A stretch of DNA of 64,000 nt, from contig NC_065531.1 of the NCBI RefSeq assembly GCF_020184175.1, forward strand, positions 20,171,213 through 20,235,212, given 5' to 3'. Under the pieces are notes generated by a model that had not been told where the DNA came from, ran no database searches, and saw nothing but the letters and a program-made list of their open reading frames with translations. Of this stretch, positions 39,876 through 54,609 are shown piece after piece (the stretch's first letter is position 1; every line of letters begins with the position of its first letter). The translations under genes were made by a program, and so were the position numbers. This DNA is from Aphis gossypii (Eukaryota > Arthropoda > Insecta > Hemiptera > Aphididae).

Positions 39876-42800
39876 CTGCAATTTGGCAAATATTCGTCCA
39901 TTGTCATTAGTAACACATTTTAGCAGGTGCCTTACATCATATAATGCTATTATTTCAAGAATATTAAGTTAATCGACCAATAAAAATAAAAACGGTTTCG
40001 ACCTATTTTGTTGTAAAAACAATTTGAACGGTTTCGAAATTTATGAGTATTTTTAACTTGAACAAAGATGAACAACGATAATCACAATTATAGCAATCTT
40101 TCAACTTTTAATATTCTTAAGTACCCGTTTTATATCATGATTTATAGTGTTTTAAATCAAATTTCAAGCGAAATTAGTATATATGTTATATAGGTAGATG
40201 ATACGGACTCACATAAAATATAGTTAAGGACCAAGACAATTATGTTTAATATCCGCAACGAGTTTCATGCTGCTGAAATATTTTCACATGCCAAGTTAAA
40301 GAAATTATTATTGAACAAAATTAAAGAAGAACTGTAAGCCTTTAGAATTAAACACGTAGTGTCAGACATTCGTGGGGACGCGTTAAAACATAAAAGACTT
40401 GTACCTATAGTGTTTATAATATATTATAATCTATAATATTACAATATTGGTTGCGGATAAAAAATAAAAATTCCCACGCAACCGTTGATTTTAAAATAAG
40501 TATAGTTTCTTCGGTGCCCATACTTTTTGTATCATACAAAGAATGTGGTGTTCATCTTTTAAATATTTCCTTTTAAGGAATATCACAATATGTCTCCCCA
40601 CTAATATAACACGGAGGAGATCGAAACTAGTTTCAAGCTCCATTAGAAAACCGTCGTTTCTATTTAATTTATTGAACAGATTGTTTTTGTCAATGCGAGT
40701 GGTTAACATAATAAGCATCCCGAATCATCTGAGACGTAGGATATTATCCTATGGAATTAATTAGTAAATTTTAAATTTATTAAAATGAAGATTGAGTTTA
40801 GATAAAATTAATATAAATTTATTAAAGTATTCTGCTGTTTAGTGTTCTTAATATATTTATTTTATAGGTAAACTTATATTTAAATTGCTTTAATAGCTAT
40901 ATAATACTGGTATACATCATACTATATTATAATGTTGCTTGTTAAACAACAAGTTTATCAGAAACAAACCATTACTTTTGAAATTATAATATTATATTAA
41001 TTGGTTATAGTGGTAGGTAATTACATCCGTGTTCTCTTTTGTCGATTAAGCGAACAAAGTGAATACTTAATTTAGGTATAATCAAACACCCATATAATAC
41101 TTACAACAATTAGTATTAATAAATGATTAAAATGAAACGCTTAATGATTAATGAATATATTAATTTTAAATACTTTATAATCAATAAATTTTCTGTTAAA
41201 ACAATGTATCATGCTTTACAATAGCTCATTACTTTCACTTACTAATTGAATATAGCTCGTGGAGGTGTTTGCATACCAAATAATGTGTTCAAAGTACATA
41301 AAAAAAAACAAACTAAAGTCTATTTGAGTTTTTTCTTTCAAATTAATTAAAAATTGTACAGTATTATAAAATATATAATTATTAATAACAGTATGAAATA
41401 TACTTGAAATTGCAATCAGTATAAAATTATTATTAGATTATAAACTTAATATTTGAACACTGTTTTAATATTATTCTGTAAGAATTAAAAGTTTAATATC
41501 ACAGTGTTATTGTTACCTATTAGTTTAATAATTACCCAATCAAACTTACCAAAGTTAATGCTATAAAATTTGTAAAAGAAGAAAAATATCATAAATCTTT
41601 GCTCAAATATACACTATCAATTAATTTTCAACTAAGTTTGGGTTTTGTTTGTATAATGATCACTTTATATTATAATTTTATTAAAGCTGCAGTTAATATT
41701 TTGAATTAAGCAATTATTTTTTATGAAAACTATTATTTAAATTTGTTAATGGACCAATTTTTTTTAATGATCTAATGGATATTAAGATAATATAGTTTAA
41801 TCTGCATATAATCAAATTATTCAAATGAATCAGTTAATATAACTTTAATTATTGACAATTTAATATGTTAATTCTATAAAATTGCCCATTTAAATCAAAT
41901 AATTTAAGTAATGCTTTATACATTTAGAAGTCTATGAAACTTGCTGCTATCTATTGTATTATACGTTTAATTCGTTTAAATTTAACAATAAAGGAAGTAT
42001 ATAGTAACGTGATCAAGTTCTTAATCTTATAATAAGATTCAAATTAAAAATTATCTATAACGTTTTACGTTTTAGTATGTTTAAAAATTCCAAAATATTT
42101 CTTAACTATTGCAATTTATTTATTGTCATTTATTATCATGTTTTTTTGTTTAAAAGAAAACAAAAATATTAAAAACACGGTCTTCTCAGACTATTTGCAG
42201 GTCTCATCAGTGGCAGTGGTGCATGTTACCTATAGTCTTTAGAGCCATCACGGACAACACCCTGGGTTAAGCTACTAAAACTATTATCACAGTCGGAAAA
42301 CTCCTCGCACGGAAAAACAGTCACACGCGTAGTTAATAGTTATACACATATATATAACATGAGCAAAAGTATCTACCTACGTGTACTTAATTTCCAACAA
42401 ATCCAAGTCGTTAATCAGCTCGGTCACTTTTGTACCTCTACCGCCCATCTATGTCCTGCGTCCGAAAAAAAAACATATAATTTCTTAAAAATCGTGAGCA
42501 AGCCCGAACTACCGTTAACTGGCTATATACCTATACGGCCGTCTTTATATTAGGTGTGTATACATCGTATTATGTACCCTCAAACCGCAGGGGAAAAAAC
42601 GTTCACGTGCCGGCGCGCCGAAGGATTAGTAAGCCGCGAAATGTCCGTGACATGAAACGAGGAGTGGTGAAAAGATTGGGTAAAGGAGGTTAAACACACG
42701 AATCCCAACTACCACGTCTCCTAGCACTGTGCGTCTTATATATAATATGTATACGCAGAATCATGATACAGTGTGCATGCGTCGGTGGGGGTAGTTTCTA

Positions 42801-45366
42801 GAACAGGAGTTATAGAGGAATTTAATATCTATTCTGCGGCAGATCCGATTTATTATTGGCTTCACTTGTACGTATGCACACGGTGTACACCAGTGGCGTG
42901 TAAACGCGCGTATGTCAAAAATTCGGATAAAAAAAAAAAAAAAGAAAAAATATATAACACACGCGGTATATGCCAGCATTCGTGTGTGCAGTCGATACAA
43001 ACGTGATTTTTTTCCAAAGGTAATCTCCAGAATGTCAAACGGGGTATTTTTCCGATTTAGTGTCTCGGATGATTTTTTTCCCCCGTATATAGGCAGTATT
43101 ATAACAGTATAAGAGGGTTATCGTTTTATTTAACATAAATGCCAATCGATAAGATTTACCACGATAACATTTGACGTGTATTAAGCAATGACAGAATTGA
43201 ATATGTAAAACGATATTAACTGTGCGACATATTTTTGATAAAAATATTTAAATATTAAATGATTACCTTCATATTTTTTATCCGTAAATCTATAAAAAAC
43301 CAAACTACAATTACCTAAATAAAATCATTTGAATTACAATCATACATACCAAACTGATGCTTCATTAGGTACATATGCATAAAACTGTTTAAACAGTCGA
43401 AAAACTTTTAAAAAAAGTTTGTATTAACTTACAAAGAAATTATGACAAACCAATTTAATAATCACTAGTATTATAGATTTTGCATTATCTAATTTAAAAA
43501 CATATACAAATCTGGAGTGAGAATTTAACTCTCCTAAGTATAAAATCAACCTTCCCTTTTCCAAAATAACTGTATTTATTATAAATAAGGACACTAATAT
43601 GTAGTTATATTATATTTTCAATATTGTTCATAAAATATATTACATATAACTAAGTAAGTAACATACATAGGTATATAGGTACCTTAATCTAAATATTTAA
43701 GTAAAAATAATACCTGTTTATGCATTAAAATATATCCAAGCCAGTTCATTCAAATTTGTTTAATACACAAAGCATATTTTATTCATGTAAATAATAAAGC
43801 TATTATGCAAAAGTAAAGCTCAAGCTTTTCAGCCTCTACAAATAAGTTTATCAAGTTCCGCTTATGTTAAAGACATATTTTTAAATCGAATAAAACAAAT
43901 TGCTTTTCGAGAATTGCTTTAGTAATCTCAAATGATGATTATAATTGGTCACATAAAATATAACTGTATAATATCTATTATTATAATAAATTGCATTTAG
44001 GTATATAATAAAATAATAAAAAAAAAAAAAATACTTTTTCTGTACAATATCAAAATTGTATATTATTTTGCATTTTATAGTAAAAATACAATTATTGAAA
44101 ATTAGTTTACATAACATTAGACTATAAAATAATCAATCAATGTCTAAAGAGTAAATAAAAAACCACGCTCATTAATTTTACATCGTACCCTATTTAATAC
44201 AATTTGTAGTAAGCTCACAACACAAAACTAATCTATATAAATAATAATAAAAAAAATAAAATAAAATAATCATTATTATTATTTCGTAATAAAAAATAAC
44301 TATTGATCGATAGTGAAATATTTACGCATAAAAAAATAAAATACGACGCGTATACTATTTTTCTTTTAACAACACAAAAATAATAGTTCCTGTATGTTAA
44401 ACAATACTAATCAAACACGATGCTCATTAGTGTTCACGTGAAGTACGAAAAATTAAAAAAACTTCGTAAAGTAAATTATGTATTTAAGTTAAACCGACCG
44501 TGTAGAAAAGCTATTAATAATAACAGTGGAGAATAATTTAAAAGCGTCAACGGTGTACACTTCGCTGCAAAAAGTTGCATAGCGAGGTAAAGCTAATGAT
44601 TGTACCTGTGTATTAGCCAAAACAATATTATGTCTCGTGTACGGAAATAACATAATTATAATAATTATATTAAAACAGAAAACGGACGCTTCGAGAACCT
44701 GTCACTTCGTCAAAAGTTTACAACTTCAATTATTTCGTCGTTATAAGAATTACGTGATAAAACGGTCGATAACCTTTATAATTGTAAATAATACGCACAG
44801 TGCAAAATCTATTCTATATCACTGAATACCTATAATACGACTATCATTATTACGTATAATATTAATAAGAAAAATCTTACGGAATACATAATTATACCGT
44901 TACAGTTATTAACGTTTATCAGCTAATAACACGCCAAGTTTACAGTATAATTATTGATTTATTTCTGAAAAATATCTGTTTTATGCCAAAAAACCGTCTT
45001 CCTCTTGCATGGTCCACAGAAATATTCTGTAAACTTATCTGACACTTGTTTTACCAACAAAAAAAAAAAAAACATTTATACAAACACGATTGTACATCTA
45101 TTTAAAAACTCGTATGGCACGTGTTTGGAAACAATGTGCTCCGCGTTTGATATTAAAGAATGACACCGATAAGTGATGGGGCGGCATGCAATAAATTTGA
45201 TAAGAGGGGGCCAAAAGTTTGATGATATTTTGATTTACCACATAAATGTGGTGGTTAAACAGCTTAAATAATTAGCATGCGTATATCCGCGAATAATCAG
45301 TCACAAGCTTCACGTCAACACACAACCTTATTTCACTGAAATCTCGACGAACTTTGCTAATTTATA

Positions 45367-45716
45367 CAATGTGATCCATCAAACAATCTCAACTTTTTTT
45401 TATCATTCCATAATGAAGTTCTGATTAAAAGTCTGATTTTTTAAAATTTTAAATAAAACAAGTTAGAAAGATTTATACAAGCTATGGTGGTCTGAACGTT
45501 TTTGAACATAATTAATAGTAAAAAGGGAGAATTATCATTAGAAAAACAGAAGTTTTTATATTCTATCTGGACACCAGCTCTAAGGTTCTAAAGTAATAGA
45601 AATAATCCCAAAAATTCGAAAATATAGTCATTAAGTGATTTATTTAAAAATTACAAAAATCAGAATTTAGAATTTAGAATTTAAATGGGGATAAGTATAT
45701 TTGGTTAATCACCCTG
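45367..45716. mobile_element. MITE with TA target-site duplication (mariner/Tc1-like type)
   Basis: The left end CAATGTGATCCATCAAA and the reverse complement of the right end CAGGGTGATTAACCAAA are imperfect terminal inverted repeats. The element is flanked on both sides by TA (45365-45366 and 45717-45718), the duplication made by Tc1/mariner transposases. The 350-bp interior has no transposase and includes a short tandem of AATTTAG units near 45663-45682. Its termini resemble those of the 24894-25199 element, suggesting one family or mobilisation by the same source. Confidence 0.7.
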
Positions 45717-46132
45717 TACAGACTTTATACATTGTTATCAAAACGACGAAAAGTATAATAAACTGACAATAAATTCATATTACATTATTATGTCATATTA
45801 TAAAAACGTACGCGTGTGAGATACTTTGAAAAGACATTTTTTTTTATTATCTATACGTTTTTTATCTCTCTTTCTCTTTCTATCTCGATCTCTGTATTTC
45901 TATATAGTTATGAAATAACGCACTCTAAACGGCTGTTGCTTTTTTTTTTCGTTTTAAAAAACTTATATAGTACCGTGATAACGGCGGTGCTGGCGTCGTC
46001 CTTATCGCGCGTCCGCGAACAACATTGGCGATTGACCTAAAAAAACTGACACACCGAAACCCGTATTGGAGATGTTGTGCAGGTGAATAATAAAATATAC
46101 ATAATATATATTGTACTATTATATATTTATAT

Positions 46133-46169
46133 TATATATATATATATATATCGGTATATATATATATAT
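46133..46169. repeat. Interrupted AT microsatellite
   Basis: Two runs of alternating A and T, separated by TCGGT, in an AT-rich stretch. Confidence 0.85.
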
Positions 46170-47194
46170 TATACGCGTGTTATCGACATTACGATATATG
46201 CGTTGACCTAGAATACGTTTTATCTATAACTATATACGCGGGAAAAGCGTCATTCATTTTTCTAATTATTTTCGCGATAAACATAGTATTATACGCTATT
46301 AAAACAACATATTAACACGTTCAATAGGGGGCGCCCGCATGGCGAAAAAAAAAAATAATAAGTATGTATGTTGAATGTTGATATCCTCACGCAATTACGT
46401 AGTCGCTCAGCTAAATAATATTATCATCTCCGCAGGCCAATCAGAGTATAATATGTAATATTAATAATAGGTAGTATTATAGTGTATAATATGTAAATAG
46501 GGTAATTCTTTGATCACTATATAATATTATAGTATAGTCGTTGTCACGGCAAGTCTCTCTTTTTAATATATTATTTTAAAATTGCCTATAACGACAAAAA
46601 AAATTTTAAATATATATATCGAAAACGTAAATTTACCGAGAAACTGACTGCATTGCGATATAAAATAATTACATGATGAAATGATGGATGTATGTATGTG
46701 GCATGATGAAATGTACGCGAAATCATAAAATATACATTATATTTTCACAGCGACATCGTCGAATATATTCGCGTACACGGACAATATTTTAACAATATAT
46801 AATATAATATCGAATGACGGCGGTCGTTGCCTAATCACACAAACCGTACAATGCAAGCATACTATTATAAAAACATGTATTTTATAAGTGGTGCGATATC
46901 TGCACCAACGCGATTGGAAAATTAAAACGCGCGAATACGACCGATGTGTGGCGGCAACATATTAGATTATTATTGTTATACGTATATAGTAAACCCACGC
47001 GCTTTTTTTTTTTTTTTTTTTACCAACATAATATAATAATAAACATAATAATATATATAAATATAAACAATAATACGCACCGGCGAGAGAATAAATGCGC
47101 GCGCGAAAAAAAAAATATCACTGAAAATCCGGTGAACTTTCACATCGACGACGACGATTGCTGGTGCAGTGAGACTCGTATATTATATAGAGAC

Positions 47195-47210
47195 GCTGCT
47201 GCTGCTGCTG
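47195..47210. repeat. (GCT)5 triplet repeat
   Basis: Five GCT units inside a locally GC-rich patch. Open frames exist on both strands (poly-Ala on each), but both are otherwise low-complexity, so I do not call a gene. Confidence 0.8.
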
Positions 47211-50200
47211 CACATACACGCACGTCTGTGTTATCGTTTATTGCGCAATTATTGCAAAAAGAGTGGGTTTCCACAGAAACCATCCTGCCGCGTATAATAC
47301 TAAGTAATAATAATATATATGTAACAAAATATAAAAACAATGACGAAACAGCTCGGCCTGCAATTACATCGATATATTGTCATATATACCATAATAATAA
47401 TATAATACTGCATATATTATATTAAGTTTTGAAAGTCAGCGCGAGTTTCGGATAAGTTTCGATACAACGGCAATAAACGCGCCCGTCGGTTTTCGCGGAT
47501 TATTCATCGACAAAATTATTATAAACCATTATTGTTTTTTTTTTTTAGTTTTGTTTAGCCGTTTCGAAATCGGTATTTATAATACAATACACACAATGTA
47601 CTCGAACGTGTAGCCAGAACGACGGCGATATTTACCTACCTATATTACACAGTATAGTACGTCGGTTATAGAAAGCCTCGGCACAATGAAGAAAATGCAC
47701 GTAACAATATATAATCGTAAAAGAAGTTTTTTCTTTTACACCAATACGATATTTACCTGTTTACGCTTTAACATACGAGTGGTTGTAAGAACGCACTTCT
47801 GTTCGGTAAGAAATCTCGTGTAAAGATATCGTGCAGATGATAAATGTATTTGTTTCGTGGAATTTAATAGTTTATTTTTTTTATGCTGTATGAAATAAAT
47901 ATAAAATATTTTTACTGTATAAATTGTTTGATGTTTTTTTACGCATTCACAACTATTTCTTGTCACCAGACTTTTGGGTAGTATACGATACACTCATTTT
48001 GATTATACACAATAAAACTGATGAAAAACTATAAAATGTATTTTTCCATTTATAATATTTTCAAATTTTCTATTTTGTTTTATTAAATTTTCAATGGAAT
48101 TATTCTTCAGTTATAAAAACGTATGAGACATCATAACATTGTGCCAATAAAACTAAGCTATACGAAATAAATACTTAAGCTATAGACTAATAATATAACA
48201 ATGCATAATAATAATATTTATAAAGATAACACACTTTTATGTATCTTGTAATTAATGGATCTTTTAAAGTAACTTGATTGAAAATAATTATATACGTGGT
48301 AATAATATGTATACCAAAAAAATATAAAAATAAAAATAATAATAATAAACAATTTTTTTAAAAAAGTAAAAAGCTACAATGGAGGGAGTCTTAATCGAAT
48401 TTTTTCACACGAATTGGTGTTTTAATTGAATCGTATTGAATTAACGATAAATGAAAATTTATTTAAATTTAGGTGTACCCGTTTTCCTTTATTTGCACAA
48501 CTGGCTAATATAAATCCAATTTGCGCAATTTTATGTGATTGCGTGTAAACACGAATACTGCTAAAATTTGATTTGTTCAAATCATTTATGTGAGTTCCAT
48601 TACTGACTGAAAACCAAATTGTGGTTGATACAAATAAAGATAGATATTTTAACGATTAAACGATTATTTTATATTACGTATGTGCTAGTATTCGGTATAA
48701 GCAATTAAATATAATTAAAACTGAATGTGTAAGCCCACGGTATCAATAATTTACATCAATATATTATCATACAAATTACCTATTAAAAAACTTTGTTTAT
48801 TAGTTTAAAAGATATGTATTTTATTTTAAATCAAAATTTTATGATATATCAAATAGATAATGTGTGCGATAATTAGGATTAAACTATTTAGTCAGTCCTT
48901 AGCCAATTAAAATTAAAAGTTACCAAAATGTACCAATACGTTTTATAGTTATTTATACAATAAATAATTATTATTTGGCCCGCATTTTTTATATAATAAT
49001 CACAAGTTGTAATGTAGTTGAAGTATAAATATCTAATTTAATTGGTTTGTGTTGAATAAGCTATGTTGTGCTACATAATATTACGTTACCAACTCATCAG
49101 TCATCACTAGGTATAGCCTATAAACTGTGAGATGCAATATTGCGATTACAAATAGTTATTTATTTAAATTCTTATTATTTTACTATTTTAAATTGTATTT
49201 ACTTAATACAAACTATTTTTTTTAATTTTATAATCTTATAAAATCAAACTAGCTTTGACGTACTTTAGTAAGGAAGAACGTGATACGGATGGACGGGTTC
49301 AACATTTTACAATACATTTTACTGATTATAAAAATATAAATATAATAAATATTATTTTTAAGTTTTAGTGAACTTGATTTTATAAATCTAAACAAATATA
49401 AATAATTTAAAACATGCACACCTATATAGACTTATATTTAGTAAAAATCAAAACGACAACTTCAATTAAAAAAAAAAAGAGAAAAATGTAATAATTGTTA
49501 TACTTCAGAAATCACGCTTCTTGAGTTTTAAAAGTAATAAAAAATACTAAATAATTTCCTACAGCCGGAACGCGTTATTTTAAATACATAAAACGTAATA
49601 CCAGTGTTTAAGAGTCTAAGATCATAATCCGTTTTATTATAGTTAAATAAAATTATTAAAAATAACGAATATTCAGAATTAATATATCAAGCATTTAATA
49701 GCTTTTTATTTTTAGGTTTAGTTTTAGTTTTCATATTTTTTTTTTTTTTACTTTTATGATTTTCTCAAATAGTATCTTTGTTCCGTCCAAGTCATAAATA
49801 AACGGCAGGCCATGTTTTTTTTTAAATTTTGATCAGACAAGCCACTAATTTTAGAAAATTACACACCAGGACGAGCAATGGAATAAATAACAGGTCAGCA
49901 TTTATGATTCGATATAAATTGTAAATGACAAAACATTTTTGAAATAATTTGAAATAATAAATTTCATAATACAACGAAAAACAAAATTAAAGTATTCATA
50001 TTAATACATCAAATCTATCAAATTGTTCAGTTTAATAAAATATTTATTTTGATTTTAACAAGATCTAAACCACGTCAACGTTACATGTTATGAATCAAAT
50101 TTACAAAAACTATCAAAAAAATAAATAAAAAATATAATATAACTAACCTTTAATCAAAATATCGAGTGAATGAAACAACATTCTTCACATTGATAAAAAA

Positions 50201-52583
50201 GAAGATTATACATAAAAACCAAATTTAAATATTAGTTTCATTATGTAGGTTTTTCATATAAATAATTATATAAACTTAATTAATCAAATACATATAGAAT
50301 CTTATATTTTAGATAAATATATGTACTAAAAATATGAAATATTAATGACATAGTATACATTTTTTGTTGATTTTTAATGTTCTCAAAAAAATACTATAAG
50401 CACTTAGGTATGAGATTTATTACATATTTTAATATGTATTAGTTATTTTTTTTAAATAATTATGAAAGTAATTTATATTAAATTGTTAAATTATTTTAAT
50501 TAACCGAACTAAATATGCTATACCTAGTTCTAAAAAAACTATTTAGAACCAAGATAAATAAATTTTGTGAAAGAGCCTATTTTTATTACAGATAAATTGT
50601 ATTTATTTTATGCATTTATACTGAAATAGTTAATCAGTGCTGGTTTTATACGACTACTATTAATATACATATATATGCAATTAGGTTATACTATGTACTT
50701 AACTATATTATTATTATATGTTCGCATAACTATTGTTTCCTCTTTAAAAAGTAAAAATGTAAATAACGATTAATAAATAATGTATTATTATATAATTATT
50801 TCAAAATTATTATTAATTTATGCGTAAAAAAAAATCATGGTCAAAATATAATTTAAAGTTGACAAATTTGTATAAATAAAACTAAATATATTTAACAATA
50901 TGGTTCACCTTACCCTTTTTTTAACACCTATTTATACTAAGCTGACAGTTGTATTAAGTAAGAGTTTTGTCACATTAAGAAAACAAACGTTATAAAATGT
51001 TTGAATTTTTATTAACAGTAAAATATATTTGGCAGTGATATCTATTTATATTAGGTCAAGGCAACGCAGTCTGGAGTTGGGACTTCGGACTTATGAATAA
51101 TAATAATATTATTAATGTATATTATATTACATTTTACAATAACTTCAAATGCAATAGACATTTTAACTATTCAGAATTACATACCTAGAACATGTCAAAA
51201 TGTAATTTTAAATTGTACATATTTAAGTACACCAAGTCTATTGTTTAGTTATAGATGAATTTCAGAATACAAAATTTTTAATTTTTAAATACATTAAATA
51301 AATTGATCAAAATTCTGTAATTATTTTAAGAACCACAAAATAATGACCAGAAATAAAATCTCGTTTAATACGTATATTTATGAATGACACTTTTTATAAC
51401 GTATCAAATGTGTAATTAATTTTCCAAAGAAGCATTTTTTTTTTGTTATTTCAATGTAATATAATACATTAATATTAACCATATTAATCAGTGTCCTACA
51501 ATAATTTGTATCTATATAATATGCAATAAATGGTATTTCCAGTTTATTACACATGCTAGACGATCCTGTATAAATAGTAAATAGGTACTCTTGTGTTATC
51601 GATTATATAAGTTTATAATAGGACACGCCCACATGTGTTTGATTTTAAGCTTTTGTAAGTGTTAGCTATTTATAGACTATAATATTATACTGTATTAATT
51701 AGACCCTTTTCAAAATAATTAAATAACGGCTAAACATTTAAAAAATATTATTGTGCATCCCACAATCGTTTGTGAATCTAATACACTTATTGTATATTTA
51801 TCTACTTAGTACTTAATTTGATAAAAATTATCATTATTAAAACAACTTATATGATGTGCACCCAAAAAAAAGATAGATTAAAAAGAAAATCAAACAGTAG
51901 TTTGAAGTTTTTTTTAAAAATAATCAGAATAGTATACAAATAGTTCAATAAATGATAGATTTAAAAAAAAACCTAGTAGCAATATAATAGAAATATCTAC
52001 AAGAATGAAAAATACTGACACGTATCACTACACAATATTATAATATCGTATTATCTACATGCATTATGTTTCATCAAAGCGGTTTGGTACGCAATTTTTT
52101 TTTTTATCGGCATTTATAATGACTCGGTTGGGGCTATCGTCAGGATTTTTTCGTACCATAAAATTTTATATCCCATCACATTTTTCGATACTCCACCAGT
52201 ATATAAACGCATATAAAAAATAATAACACTGCATGATGTCGATTTTACGTTGTCGTCTGTGTTGGTTGTCTGTTAATAGTGTTAACACGCGTTGTTTCAC
52301 TTACGTAACCATAAAACACGCATATAATAACAAAAACCGGGGAAAACTCTCTGCTGTATAGTAGGTGTCGAATGCACCTCAGCATTGAATAGGTCACTGT
52401 AATGTATATGTTAAATTTGAATTCAATGATAAATCATTGTATACGAAAAAAAATTTTAAACAGACAGTCTGTCAATCTCTATTTTATAATTTATAAATAT
52501 TACTGTATGAGTACTTTTTACTCGTATTAATAATACAATTTGTTAAACTTATATTTGCAGTAAAACGACGCATGTTATTAATA

Positions 52584-53012
52584 TTATAATATTATAAAAT
52601 TATAAGTCAATAACCAATACAAACTAGAACCAACTAGATACGGTAAAACAGAATGAAAAGGTCCGTGATGGAAAAAGCTCAAAATCAGTAAAAAAAAATT
52701 TCTAATTGCATTATGTATAGAAAATAATAAAATACATTTATTGGTGAAATGTTTCAAATCGTTACTACCCACAGTTAATATTTTATAAAATCGTCTTTTT
52801 TTTTGGCTTAAATTTCCAATTTTATCAAAACATGCCAATTTATTATTAACGTTAAAACGTACTAATTTTTGAATTAAATTTTCTATCAGAAACCAGTCTC
52901 CGTGTTGAAGATTGACACCGACGACCGGCACAAAAATTAATTTATCACATAATATCGAAACACTGCACGTCATAGATACTCGTGAACCATTAATACGTTC
53001 ATAGTTTTTCAC
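52584..53012 (-). other. Unassigned 142-codon open frame
   Basis: The longest uninterrupted frame on the minus strand of this region. Residues about 1-95 look moderately protein-like (segments such as HGDWFLIENLIQKLV and LACFDKIGNLSQKKRRF), while the C-terminus turns into hydrophobic low complexity. Its first codon is GTG; the first ATG is codon 14. I recognise no domain. It could be a decayed transposon fragment, an unannotated exon or chance. It lies just left of the candidate leader exon, on the same strand as Gyc76C, but is not needed for that gene. Confidence 0.2.
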
Positions 53013-53445
53013 TTACAATTTAAAACAAAATCTATTTTTTCTCTGTGCACGCGTGTGACAAAATCGTCTATAATTATAATTTATATTATATACCTAGATA
53101 TGCACTTTATGCATTTTTTTATCCGCAGAATGAATGAACAGCGTGAGTTTATTATTGGATTCACTATATTTAGGTACCTACGTCATATAATAGTACAGAT
53201 GTGGATTACGATCATCGTATGAAATCGGTGAGTAGTATATATAAACGAATAAAGGATATTGTATGTACCATACGAATAAGTACCTACTACAGTACGTGTG
53301 TGCGTTATATCTAAGATATCATACACAATATTATTATCGATAGTGTTGGTTGTGTGGAGAGGTGGTGTTATAAATGTGTAATAGATACTTGTATAATATT
53401 ATGTATATATACTTAATAATATACCGTATAAATGTTTTTTTTTAC

Positions 53446-53503
53446 CTGCTCCGAACAAATGTAGATCTCTGCCGGTAGGTTCCGGTGGTTGCGTTTGTAG
53501 CGG
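53446..53503 (-). other. Candidate upstream leader exon (minus strand)
   Basis: A GC-richer segment bounded on the minus strand by AATGACAACAG|CCGCTAC and GAGCAG|GTAAAA. It is 58 nt with one open frame (19 codons plus one leading base). It lies at the edge of the CpG-rich island and could be a 5' leader exon of Gyc76C, whose first coding exon needs an upstream partner. The donor is good; the acceptor has only a modest pyrimidine tract. It could equally be part of a longer first exon. Confidence 0.3.
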
Positions 53504-54074
53504 CTGTTGTCATTTCGTACGGATATTATACATCCGACGAGGTAATTTAAAAAAATAATAATAATAACTTTTTGTTCGTTTAAATAGCTGTACACTCGGT
53601 AACGTCGTCGGAAATGAAACGGAAAATCGGTAAAAAAAAAAAAAAAACTAAAAAAAAAAAAATACCAACGACGATGTATAGTATTATAGGTATACTATAA
53701 TAATATACGATCGCACCCTCTTCCCCCGTCGCCGCAGCACACACGAATCGAATACAGAACTCAAAATCAAAAACCCTAAATCAAACGCAAACAAATAAAA
53801 TCTATAAAACGCAATACAATATCACCGCGAACGATATAATAATAACATCACACGTATAGCGACGACGTATTATAGAGTACAATATCGTTTGACACGACGA
53901 TTTACGGTGTGACGGTCGCGTGTCCGTCGTCGGGCGTCCGGAAATAATATATAATATTATTATATTATATCGTGAGCGCGCGCAACCGGCAGCCAGTCGC
54001 GTGCAACTGTGCGGCTGCCGCGGGACTATACGGAGTGGACCGCGAGTGACACGCGAGTGAGCTGCCGCCGCGAA

Positions 54075-54107
54075 CGACGACGGCGACGGCAACGGCGACG
54101 ACGACGG
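54075..54107. repeat. CGACGG-type triplet tract
   Basis: Imperfect run of GAC/GGC/GGT triplets (CGACGACGGCGACGGC...) in the CpG-rich island, typical of insect 5' leader regions. No coding role could be shown. Confidence 0.7.
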
Positions 54108-54206
54108 TTAACAACTCGGTCGGCGAATATAATCAGGCGCGGTGAAAGTGCGTGGCGAAAGAGAAAAAAAATAATAAATAAATAAATAGGATCCGTCCGT
54201 CGCCAC

Positions 54207-54230
54207 TTATTATTATTATTATTATTATTA
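54207..54230. repeat. (TTA)8 microsatellite
   Basis: Eight perfect TTA units embedded in the GC-rich island. Confidence 0.9.
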
Positions 54231-54609
54231 CACCGTTGGCACGCGCGGCCGAACCGAGATTTATTATTATTGTTTTATTGCACGTGTGTAATATTGTCGT
54301 AGTTAGGTATGCTATATAATATAATAATATATTATGTCGGTGTACTATATATATATGTACTAAAGCCTTGTAATTATATGGCGCATTGCTGTGGAAATTT
54401 GATGATAAGTAATGCCTACGTACGTTGTATTTATAAATATTTATACGCTTTAGAGCGAAGCGAAGTGCATAGATTGTCGTCCGACGTGCATATACGTATA
54501 GAATGCAGAAGTCGAGCTGCAGCGCGGAGGTAGCTGAAAACTACGTACGTGATGATAATAATATATAGTTGCACCGACGACCGCGACGAAAAGACTCGTC
54601 GCGACGTAC

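Larger units (their letters stand above)
39876..53445 (-). other. Probable 5' leader intron or upstream region, no recognised coding gene
   Basis: About 13.6 kb between the acceptor before coding exon 1 and the candidate leader exon at 53446-53503. It contains the MITE at 45367-45716, AT repeats at 46133-46169, a 19-base T-run at 47003-47021 and (GCT)5 at 47195-47210. Somewhat GC-richer stretches lie at 42580-43060 and 45960-47640. A 142-codon minus-strand open frame (52584-53012) is listed separately. If the leader exons are wrong, this is intergenic sequence. Confidence 0.45.

Noticed and set aside
40491..40764. Overlapping 75- and 73-codon frames on opposite strands
   Set aside because: Protein-like in places, but both strands are equally open and no domain is recognisable. 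A decayed transposon piece is possible but unsupported.
46946..47425. 159-codon plus-strand open frame, the longest in the window
   Set aside because: Its translation is dominated by poly-Phe, Ile/Asn runs and poly-Ala from T-runs, TAA repeats and the GCT repeat. A minus-strand frame overlaps it and no domain is recognisable.
53802..54092. 96-codon minus-strand frame in the CpG-rich island
   Set aside because: Ala/Arg/Ser-rich translation is expected from CG-rich triplets. There is no motif, and it turns into Ile/Tyr low complexity.
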